From assembly GCA_012515885.1 (NCBI GenBank), contig JAAYXN010000007.1, positions 1 through 19,856 on the forward strand: a stretch of 19,856 nucleotides of DNA. The letters run 5' to 3'. This document shows, one piece after another, positions 1 through 6,496 of the stretch. This DNA is from Rhodococcus sp. (in: high G+C Gram-positive bacteria) (lineage in GTDB: Bacteria; Actinomycetota; Actinomycetes; Mycobacteriales; Mycobacteriaceae). The notes under the pieces were generated by a model. It worked only from the letters and a program-made list of their open reading frames with translations. It did not search any database and was not told where the DNA came from. The translations under genes and the position numbers were made by a program. Numbering within the stretch: the first letter of the stretch is position 1; each line of letters opens with the position of its first letter.

Positions 1-785
1 ACCAGGTCCTCGTCAAGATCTACAACCGCAAGGCACTCGATCCGCAGCAGGTTGTAGACGAAGTGCTTGAGCAGGCCGCCGGGTTCAAGCACCGCATCAC
101 CGATACGCGACTCGAACTCAACAAGGCCCTCGAACGCGGCGAGACCGTGCTCCTGGAAGGCTCGCAGGGCACGCTCCTCGACGTCGACCACGGCACCTAC
201 CCGTACGTGACGTCGTCCAACCCGACGTCCGGCGGCGCGGCCGTGGGTTCGGGTATCGGCCCCACCAAGATCACCACCGTCTTGGGCATCCTCAAGGCGT
301 ACACGACGCGTGTGGGTTCGGGTCCGTTCCCGACGGAGCTGTTCGACAACCACGGCGAATACTTGGCGAAGACGGGCGGCGAGGTGGGCGTGACCACCGG
401 CCGCGGCCGCCGCACCGGCTGGTTCGATGCGGTTATCGCCCGCTACGCGACCCGCGTCAACGGCATCACCGACTACTTCCTCACCAAGCTGGACGTGCTT
501 TCGAGCTTGGATACCATCCCCATCTGCGTCGCGTACGACGTCAACGGTGTTCGTCATGACGAAATGCCGATGTCGCAGACTGAGGTGCACCACGCCAAGC
601 CGATCTACGAAGAAATGCCCGGCTGGTGGGAAGACATTTCTGGCTGCCGCACGTTCGAGGAACTTCCGATCAATGCACAGAACTACGTGCTGCGGCTCGA
701 AGAACTCTCCGGTGCCTACATTTCCTGCATCGGCGTGGGCCCGGGACGCGATCAGACGATCGTGCGCCGCGACGTCGTTCGCTAA
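1..785 (+). CDS. purA: Adenylosuccinate synthetase, 3' part (5' end outside window)
   Basis: This gene encodes the cytosolic enzyme that joins IMP and aspartate using GTP to give adenylosuccinate, the first committed step from IMP to AMP. The reading frame is open from base 3, and about 260 C-terminal residues are present. The family is usually near 430 residues, so roughly 170 are missing upstream. Hallmarks seen are EGSQGTLLDVDHGTYPYVTS, the GEVGVTTGRGRRTGWFDAV block, the TKLDVL guanine-recognition segment, and the C-terminal INAQNYV and GVGPGRDQTI. The GTG at base 63 is internal (EVLEQ) and not a start. The TAA stop at 783-785 lies in the first copy of an 18-base tandem repeat, and the gene converges on a minus-strand reductase gene only 14 bases away. 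The assignment is secure. Confidence 0.97.
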   Translation, partial: QVLVKIYNRKALDPQQVVDEVLEQAAGFKHRITDTRLELNKALERGETVLLEGSQGTLLDVDHGTYPYVTSSNPTSGGAAVGSGIGPTKITTVLGILKAYTTRVGSGPFPTELFDNHGEYLAKTGGEVGVTTGRGRRTGWFDAVIARYATRVNGITDYFLTKLDVLSSLDTIPICVAYDVNGVRHDEMPMSQTEVHHAKPIYEEMPGWWEDISGCRTFEELPINAQNYVLRLEELSGAYISCIGVGPGRDQTIVRRDVVR

Positions 786-817
786 ATCTCGCTGAGTGCC
801 TAAATCTCGCTCAGTGT
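782..817. repeat. 18-base tandem repeat spanning two convergent stop codons
   Basis: Bases 782-799 and 800-817 match at 16 of 18 positions. The first copy carries the purA TAA and the second carries the TAG of the facing minus-strand gene. Because 18 is a multiple of three, each gene also has a second in-frame stop in the other copy. One of the two differences (G at 794, C at 812) creates CTGAG at 792-796 and CTCAG at 810-814, which could pair as a weak 5-bp stem. No T-tract follows, so this is at most a poor terminator. Confidence 0.8.
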
Positions 818-1462
818 ATCGAGCGCCTGGTCTATCGGGGTTGGTCCGTCCACGAAACGGATGAACATCCCGATTGTGGCTGGGCGCTCGAGCACTTCTG
901 CGGCTACCTGCGCGACGCTGGCGCGTGAGACTCGTCCCGACGTGACTTCGGGGCCGACGACGCTGATAGTCCCGGTGCCTGCGTCCGACGTCAGCGTGGC
1001 GGGGCCGAGGATCGTCCACTGCAGGGTGGTCTCGCGCAGATACTGGTCTGCGGCGGCTTTCGCCTCTGCGTACGGATAGAACGAATTATCTGGGTGGACA
1101 CCGTGATCGGGACGCGCCCCGAGGTACGAGACCATGACGTAGCGGTGGACGCCTACGCGGGCTGCGGCATCCATGGAACGGATTGCGGCGTCACGATCCA
1201 CGGAATAAGTGCGAGCCGGGTTGCCGCCGCCAGCACCGGCGGACCACACGACGGCGTCATGCCCGTCGAGGACGTCTGCAATCTGGCTAGTGACGAGCGC
1301 TTCGACGTTCGCGATCACCGGGGTGGCGCCGGTAGCAGCGACATCACCGGTGTGATCGGGATTGCGGACGATGGACGTCACCGTATCGCCTCGAGCAGTG
1401 AGGATTTGAGCAAGCTGGAGGGCGATCTTTCCGTGCCCTCCGATGATGGCGACCCGTGCCAC
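800..1462 (-). CDS. NAD(P)-binding Rossmann protein, atypical SDR / NmrA-like
   Basis: This encodes a predicted soluble 220-residue protein with one Rossmann fold, probably a nucleotide-sugar-epimerase-like or NmrA-like short-chain reductase. Substrate unknown. The N-terminus reads VARVAIIGGHGKIALQLA, a glycine-rich dinucleotide loop at residues 8-13. VVWSAGAG at 71-78 fits the strand-4 region, and YAEAK at 131-135 matches the SDR YxxxK active-site pattern. I chose the GTG at 1462-1460 because GGAAGGAG lies just upstream and the Rossmann strand starts at once. The frame stays open to 1708, but that extension is low-complexity and overlaps the acetyltransferase gene. It is the last of three minus-strand genes after def and the acetyltransferase, with an 82-base gap to the latter. 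Family is confident, function is not. Confidence 0.85.
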   Translation of the reverse strand: MARVAIIGGHGKIALQLAQILTARGDTVTSIVRNPDHTGDVAATGATPVIANVEALVTSQIADVLDGHDAVVWSAGAGGGNPARTYSVDRDAAIRSMDAAARVGVHRYVMVSYLGARPDHGVHPDNSFYPYAEAKAAADQYLRETTLQWTILGPATLTSDAGTGTISVVGPEVTSGRVSRASVAQVAAEVLERPATIGMFIRFVDGPTPIDQALDTLSEI

Positions 1463-1511
1463 GAGCTTCTCCTTCCGGCGACGCCTGAGATCGATGCCTG
1501 AATTGCTCGCC

Positions 1512-1517
1512 AGCCTA
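1512..1517 (-). promoter_or_regulatory. Possible -10 element for the NAD(P)-binding protein gene
   Basis: On the minus strand TAGGCT fits the actinobacterial TAnnnT pattern and would give a leader of about 43 bases that includes the GGAAGGAG ribosome site. No convincing -35 was seen, so this is tentative. Co-transcription from def is equally possible. Confidence 0.25.
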
Positions 1518-1544
1518 CCCTCAGAATCTCGGGGCCGCCGGTGG

Positions 1545-2492
1545 CTAGTTGGCGTCGACGTAGCGGTAGCGGTGGTGCTCGGTAAACCCGATTTTGCGGT
1601 ACATCTCGATGGCGCCGGGGTTGTCGGCGCTGACCTGTAGGTACGCGTGTGTGGCACCGAGACTGCGGGCATGGGTGAGCATTTCCGCGCAAAGCAGTGT
1701 GCCGACACCGCGGCGACGATGCTCCGGTGCTACTTCGATGCAGGACAGCCCCGCCCAGATGCGACCGTCGGGTGCGCGGGTGATCGCGACACGCGCAATC
1801 GCCATGGCCGTATTTCCGGGATTGCCGACCCAACCGAAAACGACGTCGCCGCCGCGGACTGCGCGCAGCACCTCGATTTCTATGTCGCGCCGATCATTAC
1901 GGAACGGGTAGAGCGCAAGCCATTCTGGCTGGGGATCGGCGGAAAGCTGGGTGATCTGCAGCTGCTCGGGCAGCGTCAGATTGCTGAGATCGGCAGCCAT
2001 GACGAGCATCGGATCGGGGTCGTCGGCAGGGATCAACGCTGGCGTGAGACGGTCCGGTAGCGAAAGGCGAAGCGGCAGTCCACGTTCGGCGTACCAGGTG
2101 CGCAGCTGGTCAGCGACGGCGTCGAAAGGCTCTAGCTCCCCAGGCATCCCGAGCGGCGACGCGGAGTTGGCGCGTCCGGTGATGCCGTGACCGTAGCGGG
2201 CAAGCCAGCCGCCGATCCACGCAGACTCCGTACCCGGCCACCCCAGTGCCGCAGCCATCTCGACAGCCCGAATCTCACCGGTGCGGATGGGCCGGGCGCC
2301 GAGAGCTTTGACGGCGATCACCTGGTCGGTGGCGATCTGCACCGCCCGCCCGTCTGCGGTACGGACCGTCAACGGTTCGTGTGATTCGAGGACGCCGATG
2401 ACATCGGTCATCGGATGGCTGTACCCCGGTGGCAGCCGGTGACGCACCACCACGCGGGTACCGAGCGCAACAGCGTCAGGGGTGGTCGTCAT
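1545..2492 (-). CDS. GNAT-family N-acetyltransferase, Rv0428c-like
   Basis: This 315-residue protein has a C-terminal GNAT domain that would transfer an acyl group from acyl-CoA to an amine; the acceptor is unknown. Motif A is VAPEHRRRGVGTLL at about residues 254-267, with the R-x-x-G-x-G pyrophosphate loop, followed by YLQVSADNPGAIEMYRKIGF near 284-303. The first 65 residues look like a small beta-barrel (GTRVVVRHRLPPGY, then GVLESHEPLTVRTADGRAVQI), as in mycobacterial Rv0428c proteins with an SH3-like N-terminus. A middle stretch, 70-200, is less conserved. The start is ATG at 2492-2490, but the ribosome site is weak. It lies 43 bases after def on the same strand, so the two are probably co-transcribed, as in M. 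tuberculosis. Confidence 0.9.
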   Translation of the reverse strand: MTTTPDAVALGTRVVVRHRLPPGYSHPMTDVIGVLESHEPLTVRTADGRAVQIATDQVIAVKALGARPIRTGEIRAVEMAAALGWPGTESAWIGGWLARYGHGITGRANSASPLGMPGELEPFDAVADQLRTWYAERGLPLRLSLPDRLTPALIPADDPDPMLVMAADLSNLTLPEQLQITQLSADPQPEWLALYPFRNDRRDIEIEVLRAVRGGDVVFGWVGNPGNTAMAIARVAITRAPDGRIWAGLSCIEVAPEHRRRGVGTLLCAEMLTHARSLGATHAYLQVSADNPGAIEMYRKIGFTEHHRYRYVDAN

Positions 2493-2519
2493 GGAGCAGT
2501 CAGTTTCTAGTCTTCGTCG

Positions 2520-2545
2520 TCTTTATTCGTCATCTTTATTCGTCG
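2520..2545. repeat. 13-base tandem repeat over the def stop codon
   Basis: Bases 2520-2532 and 2533-2545 are two adjacent copies of TCTTTATTCGTC plus one variable base. Read on the minus strand, the upstream copy holds the def TAA stop and the second places another TAA-containing copy just after it, in another frame because 13 is not a multiple of three. Neighbouring GTC-rich sequence encodes the acidic Def tail. It looks like a slippage duplication at the 3' end of the gene. Confidence 0.7.
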
Positions 2546-3138
2546 TCGTCATCGTCGTGACCGAATGGGTCCTCGACGGTGCCGGGCACCCAGCTCAACC
2601 CGGGAACACCCCAGCCGGCGCGCTTGATGGCTTTCTTCGCGGCACGGGCGTTGCGGCCAACAAGAACGTCGACGTAGAGGAAACCATCGAGATGGCCCGT
2701 TTCGTGCTGGAGCATGCGGGCGAAGAAACCGCTGCCCTCAATTTCGATCGGGTTGCCCTGGGCGTCAGTGCCGGTGACCTTGGCCCACTCGGCGCGCCCG
2801 GTCGGGAACTGTTCGCCGGGTACCGACAGGCAGCCTTCGAAGTCCTCATCGGGATCGGGCATGGTCTGCGGGATTTCCGACGTCTCCAGGACGGGGTTGA
2901 TGACCTCGCCGCGGCGACGATACGGCTTACCGTCCTCGCCGATATCCGGGCAGTCGTAGACGAACATGCGCAGCGGCACACCCACCTGGTTGGCGGCCAG
3001 ACCAACACCGTTGGCGGCGTCCATCGTCTCGTACATGTCGCGGAGCAGGTCCGCGATCTCAGCGGGAGACTCGGTGACCGGCTCTGTCGCGTTGTGCAGG
3101 ACGGGGTCGCCGATGACACGGATGGGGAGTATCGCCAT
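2536..3138 (-). CDS. def: Peptide deformylase
   Basis: This cytosolic metallohydrolase removes the formyl group from the initiator methionine of new proteins. All three family motifs are present in 200 residues: GVGLAANQ (44-51), EGCLSVPG (101-108, Cys103 a metal ligand) and QHETGHLDG (His145 and His149 ligands, Glu146 catalytic). The Gly in HETGH, where many deformylases have Asp (HExDH), is what I recall for mycobacterial Def, as are the NPVLETSEIP segment and the long C-terminal extension. The protein ends in an acidic run, GHDDDDDE, whose coding DNA runs into a small tandem repeat at the stop codon. The ATG at 3138 has no Shine-Dalgarno, but a TATTGT -10 lies 8 bases upstream, suggesting a leaderless mRNA. 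It leads a minus-strand group with the acetyltransferase. Confidence 0.97.
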   Translation of the reverse strand: MAILPIRVIGDPVLHNATEPVTESPAEIADLLRDMYETMDAANGVGLAANQVGVPLRMFVYDCPDIGEDGKPYRRRGEVINPVLETSEIPQTMPDPDEDFEGCLSVPGEQFPTGRAEWAKVTGTDAQGNPIEIEGSGFFARMLQHETGHLDGFLYVDVLVGRNARAAKKAIKRAGWGVPGLSWVPGTVEDPFGHDDDDDE

Positions 3139-3146
3139 GGTCTAAG

Positions 3147-3152
3147 ACAATA
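3147..3152 (-). promoter_or_regulatory. Putative leaderless promoter (-10) of def
   Basis: TATTGT on the minus strand ends 8 bases before the def ATG. With transcription starting about 7 bases after a -10 element, the mRNA would begin at or beside the start codon, which fits the absent ribosome site. No clear -35 was found. Confidence 0.5.
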
Positions 3153-3423
3153 GTGCGAGCTCGCGCCGTGTCGAATTCCGAGCCCGAGTGTGGCGTGGTT
3201 GAATACCGACAGAAGAACATCTGTGTGATTTGGCCAGACGGCAGCTAGTTGGTCGGCTGGGAACCGGATTGACGGGGTTGGCAGCGGCAAGACTGCGCGG
3301 TTGGCCTGCGGATTCGGTATGAGAAACGCAGTGGGGGGACCGATATTTTGTTGGGATCGGCACGTCGCTGGCGAGAAGTAGGTGACGGTGGGCCCCGACG
3401 AAATGAGTATGTCGAGGAGTGAC

Positions 3424-3798
3424 ATGGACAGCGCAACAGCGCGTAATAGGGCCCAGTCAGCTGACAATGACAACTCCACGCCCCCAGATTCGGGCAGCCC
3501 TGAGCTTGGTACTCACGGGCCGGGCATCAATGAACCCGGTGACGACGGCCTGACCCGTCGTGAACATGACATTCTTTCGTTTGAGCGCCAGTGGTGGAAG
3601 TACGCGGGCGCTAAAGAAGAGGCCATTAAAGAGCTCTTCGACATGTCAGCCACACGCTACTACCAGGTGCTCAACGCCCTGGTAGATCGTCCTGAAGCGA
3701 TGGCTGCAGACCCAATGCTGGTCAAGCGTCTGCGCCGTCTGCGCGCCTCCCGGCAGAAGGCGCGTGCGGCCCGCCGCCTCGGTTTCGACGTTCACTGA
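3424..3798 (+). CDS. DUF3263 family protein (Rv0430-like)
   Basis: This is a small, basic, soluble protein of 124 residues with a DUF3263 domain from about residue 43 to the end. It starts LTRREHDILSFERQWWKY, continues with a helix-turn-helix-like stretch (IKELFDMSATRYYQVLNALV, about 68-87), and ends in an Arg/Lys-rich helix (KRLRRLRASRQKARAARRLG). The fold and charge suggest DNA binding, but no function is established. Residues 1-40 are polar and probably disordered. I chose ATG 3424 because GAGGAG lies at 3414-3419. In-frame starts at 3382 (GTG), 3403 and 3409 are possible but lack a ribosome site. The 285 bases before it, between the divergent def and this gene, hold promoters but no convincing gene. 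It precedes virR, as in M. tuberculosis. Confidence 0.88.
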   Translation: MDSATARNRAQSADNDNSTPPDSGSPELGTHGPGINEPGDDGLTRREHDILSFERQWWKYAGAKEEAIKELFDMSATRYYQVLNALVDRPEAMAADPMLVKRLRRLRASRQKARAARRLGFDVH

Positions 3799-3855
3799 CC
3801 GCGATGGTTGCAGAAATCGCTGGCGCCGCATCCGGCGTGCAGACTCGAATCACGC

Positions 3856-3870
3856 GTAACGAATCGTTAC
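3856..3870. promoter_or_regulatory. Perfect 15-base palindrome at the virR promoter, possible operator
   Basis: GTAACGA-A-TCGTTAC has two perfect 7-base arms around one central base. It ends 10 bases before the virR start codon and overlaps the inferred -10 element at 3868-3873. Its position between the -35 and -10 regions suits a repressor or an activator that distorts promoter spacing. The GTAAC half-site loosely recalls sites reported for the response regulator MtrA, but those are direct rather than inverted repeats, so the regulator is unknown. Confidence 0.5.
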
Positions 3871-3873
3871 AGT
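3868..3873 (+). promoter_or_regulatory. Putative leaderless promoter (-10) of virR
   Basis: TACAGT fits TAnnnT and ends 7 bases before the GTG start at 3881, so transcription would begin at the start codon. No Shine-Dalgarno sequence is present, which supports a leaderless mRNA. Confidence 0.5.
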
Positions 3874-3880
3874 CGATCAG

Positions 3881-4456
3881 GTGAGCAAATCCAAGTCCGA
3901 GTCCGCAGGGTCTTCGGGCCCCCCGTACCGCGCGTTCGCGATGCTGTTTATTTCGCTGGCGGTGGTTTTTGGTGGCCTCGGACTGGCGTCGCTCGGTTCT
4001 TCCGATGCCAGTGAGCCCGCGCCTGCCGCGGCGGAATCGGAGTTGGAGCCCACGTCGGCCGCGCCAGCACCGACGTCGGCCCGTCCTCTCCAGGCGGATG
4101 CTGCAGATTCTGAGGCAACGACAACTCCCAGCGGAACGACAACGAGCGGCAGCTCCACCTCAACGGCGGGCAATCTCGCGTCGTCGGTGTCGGTGCGCGT
4201 CTTCAACAACAGTTCCGTCACCGGCCTGGCAGCCCAGACCGCGCAGAAGCTGATTACCGCCGGGTGGACGGTTGCCGAAACCGGCAACTACAGCGACAGC
4301 ACGGTCGGCGCCACAACGGTGTACTACGGCAACTCAGCCAATGAGAAGGAAGCGGCCGAAGAGATCGCCGACACCCTCGGTGTGTCCGCGAAACCGCGGA
4401 TCGCGGGCCTGTCTAATTCGTCTGCTGGCGTCATCGTCATCGTCACCAACGACTAA
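3881..4456 (+). CDS. virR: LytR_C-domain envelope protein, VirR-like
   Basis: This 191-residue membrane-anchored protein has a short basic cytoplasmic N-terminus, one membrane helix at about residues 18-38, a low-complexity Ala/Ser/Thr/Pro linker (39-101) and an extracytoplasmic LytR_C domain (about 103-189). That domain opens SVSVRVFNNSSVTGLAAQTA and ends AGVIVIVTND. It matches in layout and position M. tuberculosis Rv0431 (VirR), which is known to control membrane-vesicle release and cell-wall integrity. That role is carried over by homology, not shown here. The start is GTG at 3881 with no ribosome site and a -10 at leaderless distance. A perfect palindrome overlaps the promoter. sodC follows 78 bases downstream with its own likely promoter. 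Family and topology are confident, vesicle function moderately so. Confidence 0.88.
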   Translation: MSKSKSESAGSSGPPYRAFAMLFISLAVVFGGLGLASLGSSDASEPAPAAAESELEPTSAAPAPTSARPLQADAADSEATTTPSGTTTSGSSTSTAGNLASSVSVRVFNNSSVTGLAAQTAQKLITAGWTVAETGNYSDSTVGATTVYYGNSANEKEAAEEIADTLGVSAKPRIAGLSNSSAGVIVIVTND

Positions 4457-4488
4457 GGCGCCAGCGACAGCGGGAAAAGCGGCCACGA

Positions 4489-4494
4489 TATGAT
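4489..4494 (+). promoter_or_regulatory. Putative -10 element of sodC
   Basis: TATGAT is close to the bacterial consensus and lies 40 bases before the sodC ATG, giving a leader of about 34 bases that contains the TAGGAG ribosome site at 4522-4527. The -35 region is poor. Read-through from virR is also possible, since no terminator separates the genes. Confidence 0.45.
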
Positions 4495-4534
4495 TCTCGA
4501 CGACCTTCGTCGCCACCCGAATAGGAGCGTTTTG

Positions 4535-5257
4535 ATGGCCCGCAGTACCACTCGCCGGATGTCCTGGCGCGTAATCACACCGGTCGTGGCAATCGCCGCA
4601 CTCGGTCTGAGCGCATGCAGCAACAGCGAAGAGCCGTCTGACGTTCCCGGCACCACGCCGCCCGTGTGGACAGGCTCTGCTGCACCCGAAGGATCCGACG
4701 ACCATCACGGTGACAGCCATGGCGACGATCACGGTGATGACCACGGCTCCGGTGGCTCCTCATCTGATTCGCTCAGCGCGGACCTCGTTGACGGCTCCGG
4801 CGCGCAAGCCGGTACCGCCAAGTTCCGCACCATCAGCGGAGGCGTCGAGGTCACCTTGACGGTGGTCGGCATGTCGCCCGGTTTCCATGGCGTTCACGTC
4901 CACGCAGTGGGCACCTGTGAAGCCAACTCGACGCCTCCCGCTGGCGGTGACCCGGGCATGTTCCTGTCGTCCGGTGGGCACTTCCAGGTTGAAGGCCACA
5001 GCGATCACCCGTCTTCCGGCGACCTGACGTCCATCCAGGTGCTTGAGGACGGCACAGGCAAGCTGGTCACCACCACCGACAGCTTCACGCTCTCGGATCT
5101 CGAAGCTGGTTCGGGCACCTCGATCATGGTCCACGCTGGCCCCGATAACTTCGGCAACATCCCCACCCGCTACGCGGCTGCACCTGACGCCGAAACACTC
5201 GCTACCGGCGACGCTGGCCCCCGCGTTGCCTGCGGTGTCATCAGCGAAGGGCACTGA
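4535..5257 (+). CDS. sodC: Cu-type superoxide dismutase lipoprotein SodC
   Basis: This is a secreted, lipid-anchored copper superoxide dismutase of 240 residues that would convert superoxide to peroxide and oxygen outside the membrane. The lipoprotein signal ends in the lipobox LSAC with acylated Cys28. A His/Asp-rich linker follows at about 55-72 (DDHHGDSHGDDHGDDHG), likely able to bind metal. In the dismutase domain His121 and His123 (HVHAVGTC), His149 (GGHF) and His200 (VHAG) fit the copper ligands. Cys128 and Cys233 fit the disulfide and Arg230 the active-site arginine. The canonical zinc-loop His before GDL is Ser, as in the zinc-less mycobacterial enzyme. I chose ATG 4535 because TAGGAG precedes it; the earlier in-frame ATG at 4490 lies inside the -10 element. 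A terminator follows. Confidence 0.95.
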   Translation: MARSTTRRMSWRVITPVVAIAALGLSACSNSEEPSDVPGTTPPVWTGSAAPEGSDDHHGDSHGDDHGDDHGSGGSSSDSLSADLVDGSGAQAGTAKFRTISGGVEVTLTVVGMSPGFHGVHVHAVGTCEANSTPPAGGDPGMFLSSGGHFQVEGHSDHPSSGDLTSIQVLEDGTGKLVTTTDSFTLSDLEAGSGTSIMVHAGPDNFGNIPTRYAAAPDAETLATGDAGPRVACGVISEGH

Positions 5258-5262
5258 TCCTT

Positions 5263-5279
5263 AAAGATCTACGATCTTT
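5263..5279. other. Small AT-rich inverted repeat just after sodC
   Basis: AAAGATC at 5263-5269 and GATCTTT at 5273-5279 form a perfect 7-bp stem with a 3-base loop, 5 bases past the sodC stop and directly before the main terminator. It could protect the sodC 3' end or aid termination. Confidence 0.5.
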
Positions 5280-5280
5280 T

Positions 5281-5330
5281 CGAGCGGTGGTCGGCGAGCC
5301 CATGAGGCTGGCCGACCACCGCTCGTTTTT
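5281..5330 (+). terminator. Strong intrinsic terminator of sodC
   Basis: CGAGCGGTGGTCGGC (5281-5295) is perfectly complementary to 5311-5325. After one mismatch AGCC (5297-5300) pairs with GGCT (5306-5309), leaving a 5-base loop. TTTTT at 5326-5330 follows, so it works in the plus direction and should end the virR-sodC transcript. No T-tract lies on the other side. Confidence 0.93.
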
Positions 5331-5353
5331 CTCTGCTGTGGTTGGATCGAAAT

Positions 5354-6478
5354 GTGTCCGTTCACTTTCCTGGCTCGCCCCGCCCGACGCTCGGTGTCGA
5401 ATGGGAAATAGCGCTCGTTGACCGGAAGACGCGCGACCTGTCGAATACGGCTGCGGAAGTGTTCGCTGCCGTCGAAGAGCTGTCCGGTGACAAAAAGCCG
5501 CGGGTCACCAAAGAGCTGCTGCTCAACACCGTAGAACTGGTTACGGACGTGCATCCGACGGTCGGTGAAGCAATGGCCGACCTCGACGAGTCGATGGCGC
5601 TGCTGCGTCAGGCCGCGGAACCGACCGGGGTGGATCTGATCTGTGCAGGCACCCATCCGTTTGCGCAGTGGTCGACCCAGTTGGTGACGCGCACCCCGGA
5701 CTACGACGAACTGATCGAACGGACGCAGTGGTGGGGTCGGCAAATGCTGATCTGGGGTGTGCACATGCATGTGGGTGTGTCCTCGCCACGCAAAGTGTTC
5801 CCGATCATCAACGGGCTGCTGCTGCAGTACCCGCATCTGCTGGCGCTGTCGGCGTCGTCGCCGATCTGGGCGGGCGTGGACACCGGGTATGCCAGCAACC
5901 GGGCACTGATGTTCCAGCAGCTGCCCACTGCTGGCTTGCCCTACCAGTTCGCGAACTGGGAGCAGTACGAGTCGTTTATCGACGATCAAATGAAGTCCGG
6001 CGTCATCACCAAGATTGGTGGAATGCACTGGGATATTCGCCCGGCCGTCAAGTGGGGCACTATCGAAGTGCGCGTGTGTGACGGCATTTCCACGCGCAGT
6101 GAACTCGCGGCGTTGACGGCCCTCGTGCACTGCCTGATTGTCGACCTGGATCGTCGTTTCGAGCGGGGCGAGAACCTGCCGGTGCTACAGCCGTGGCACG
6201 TGAAAGAAAACAAGTGGCGGGCAGCGCGCTACGGACTCGACGCTGAGATCATCACCGACCCGCAATGCCACGAACGACTCGTCACCGACGACCTGTATGA
6301 CCTTCTTGAACGTCTTGAACCCACAGCGCGGCGCCTCGGCTGCGTCGATGAACTCGCATCGGTCGCGGACATTCCGCGGCGCGGTGCGTCGTATCAACGT
6401 CAACGCAGAGTCGAAGACGAAACTAACGGCAACCTTGTTGCTGTCGTCGACTCGCTGATCGCTGAGCTGTCGACCTAG
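5354..6478 (+). CDS. YbdK-family carboxylate-amine ligase / glutamate-cysteine ligase 2
   Basis: This cytosolic protein of 374 residues belongs to the GCS2 family. Such enzymes can join glutamate and cysteine weakly in vitro, but their true role in bacteria that make mycothiol rather than glutathione is unsettled. Family blocks seen are PTLGVEWEIALVD (start of the fold, Glu near 16 and 18), CAGTHPFAQW, RTQWWGRQMLIWGVHMHVG, DTGYASNRALMFQQLPTAGL, IEVRVCDG and WHVKENKWRAARYGLDA. It is very like my recollection of M. tuberculosis Rv0433 along its length. The start is uncertain: GTG 5354 has a weak GGA 7 bases upstream, and TTG 5342 would add four residues. It begins just after the sodC terminator, so it needs its own promoter, which I could not place. 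It converges on mrpG 18 bases away. Confidence 0.9.
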   Translation: MSVHFPGSPRPTLGVEWEIALVDRKTRDLSNTAAEVFAAVEELSGDKKPRVTKELLLNTVELVTDVHPTVGEAMADLDESMALLRQAAEPTGVDLICAGTHPFAQWSTQLVTRTPDYDELIERTQWWGRQMLIWGVHMHVGVSSPRKVFPIINGLLLQYPHLLALSASSPIWAGVDTGYASNRALMFQQLPTAGLPYQFANWEQYESFIDDQMKSGVITKIGGMHWDIRPAVKWGTIEVRVCDGISTRSELAALTALVHCLIVDLDRRFERGENLPVLQPWHVKENKWRAARYGLDAEIITDPQCHERLVTDDLYDLLERLEPTARRLGCVDELASVADIPRRGASYQRQRRVEDETNGNLVAVVDSLIAELST

Positions 6479-6496
6479 CTAACTGCCACTCGGTCT

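Noticed and set aside
1463..1708. N-terminal extension of the NAD(P)-binding protein to an ATG at 1708
   Set aside because: The extra 82 residues are low-complexity and overlap the acetyltransferase domain coding region. The GTG at 1462 has a good ribosome site and starts the Rossmann fold.
2482..3153. Plus-strand open frame of 223 codons opposite def
   Set aside because: The minus strand carries all three deformylase motifs, and this frame is simply its complement.
3142..3363. Minus-strand 73-codon frame upstream of def
   Set aside because: No ribosome site or domain is seen. It lies in a promoter region and has shadow-like composition.
3822..3838. Hairpin CGCCG-CATC-CGGCG between the DUF3263 gene and virR as a terminator
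   Set aside because: The stem is only 5 bp, no T-tract follows, and such short GC stems are expected by chance in this DNA.
5261..6130. Minus-strand open frame of 289 codons opposite the YbdK-like ligase
   Set aside because: It is antisense to a gene with clear family motifs, has Arg/Gln/His-rich composition typical of a shadow frame in high-GC DNA, and runs through the sodC terminator.
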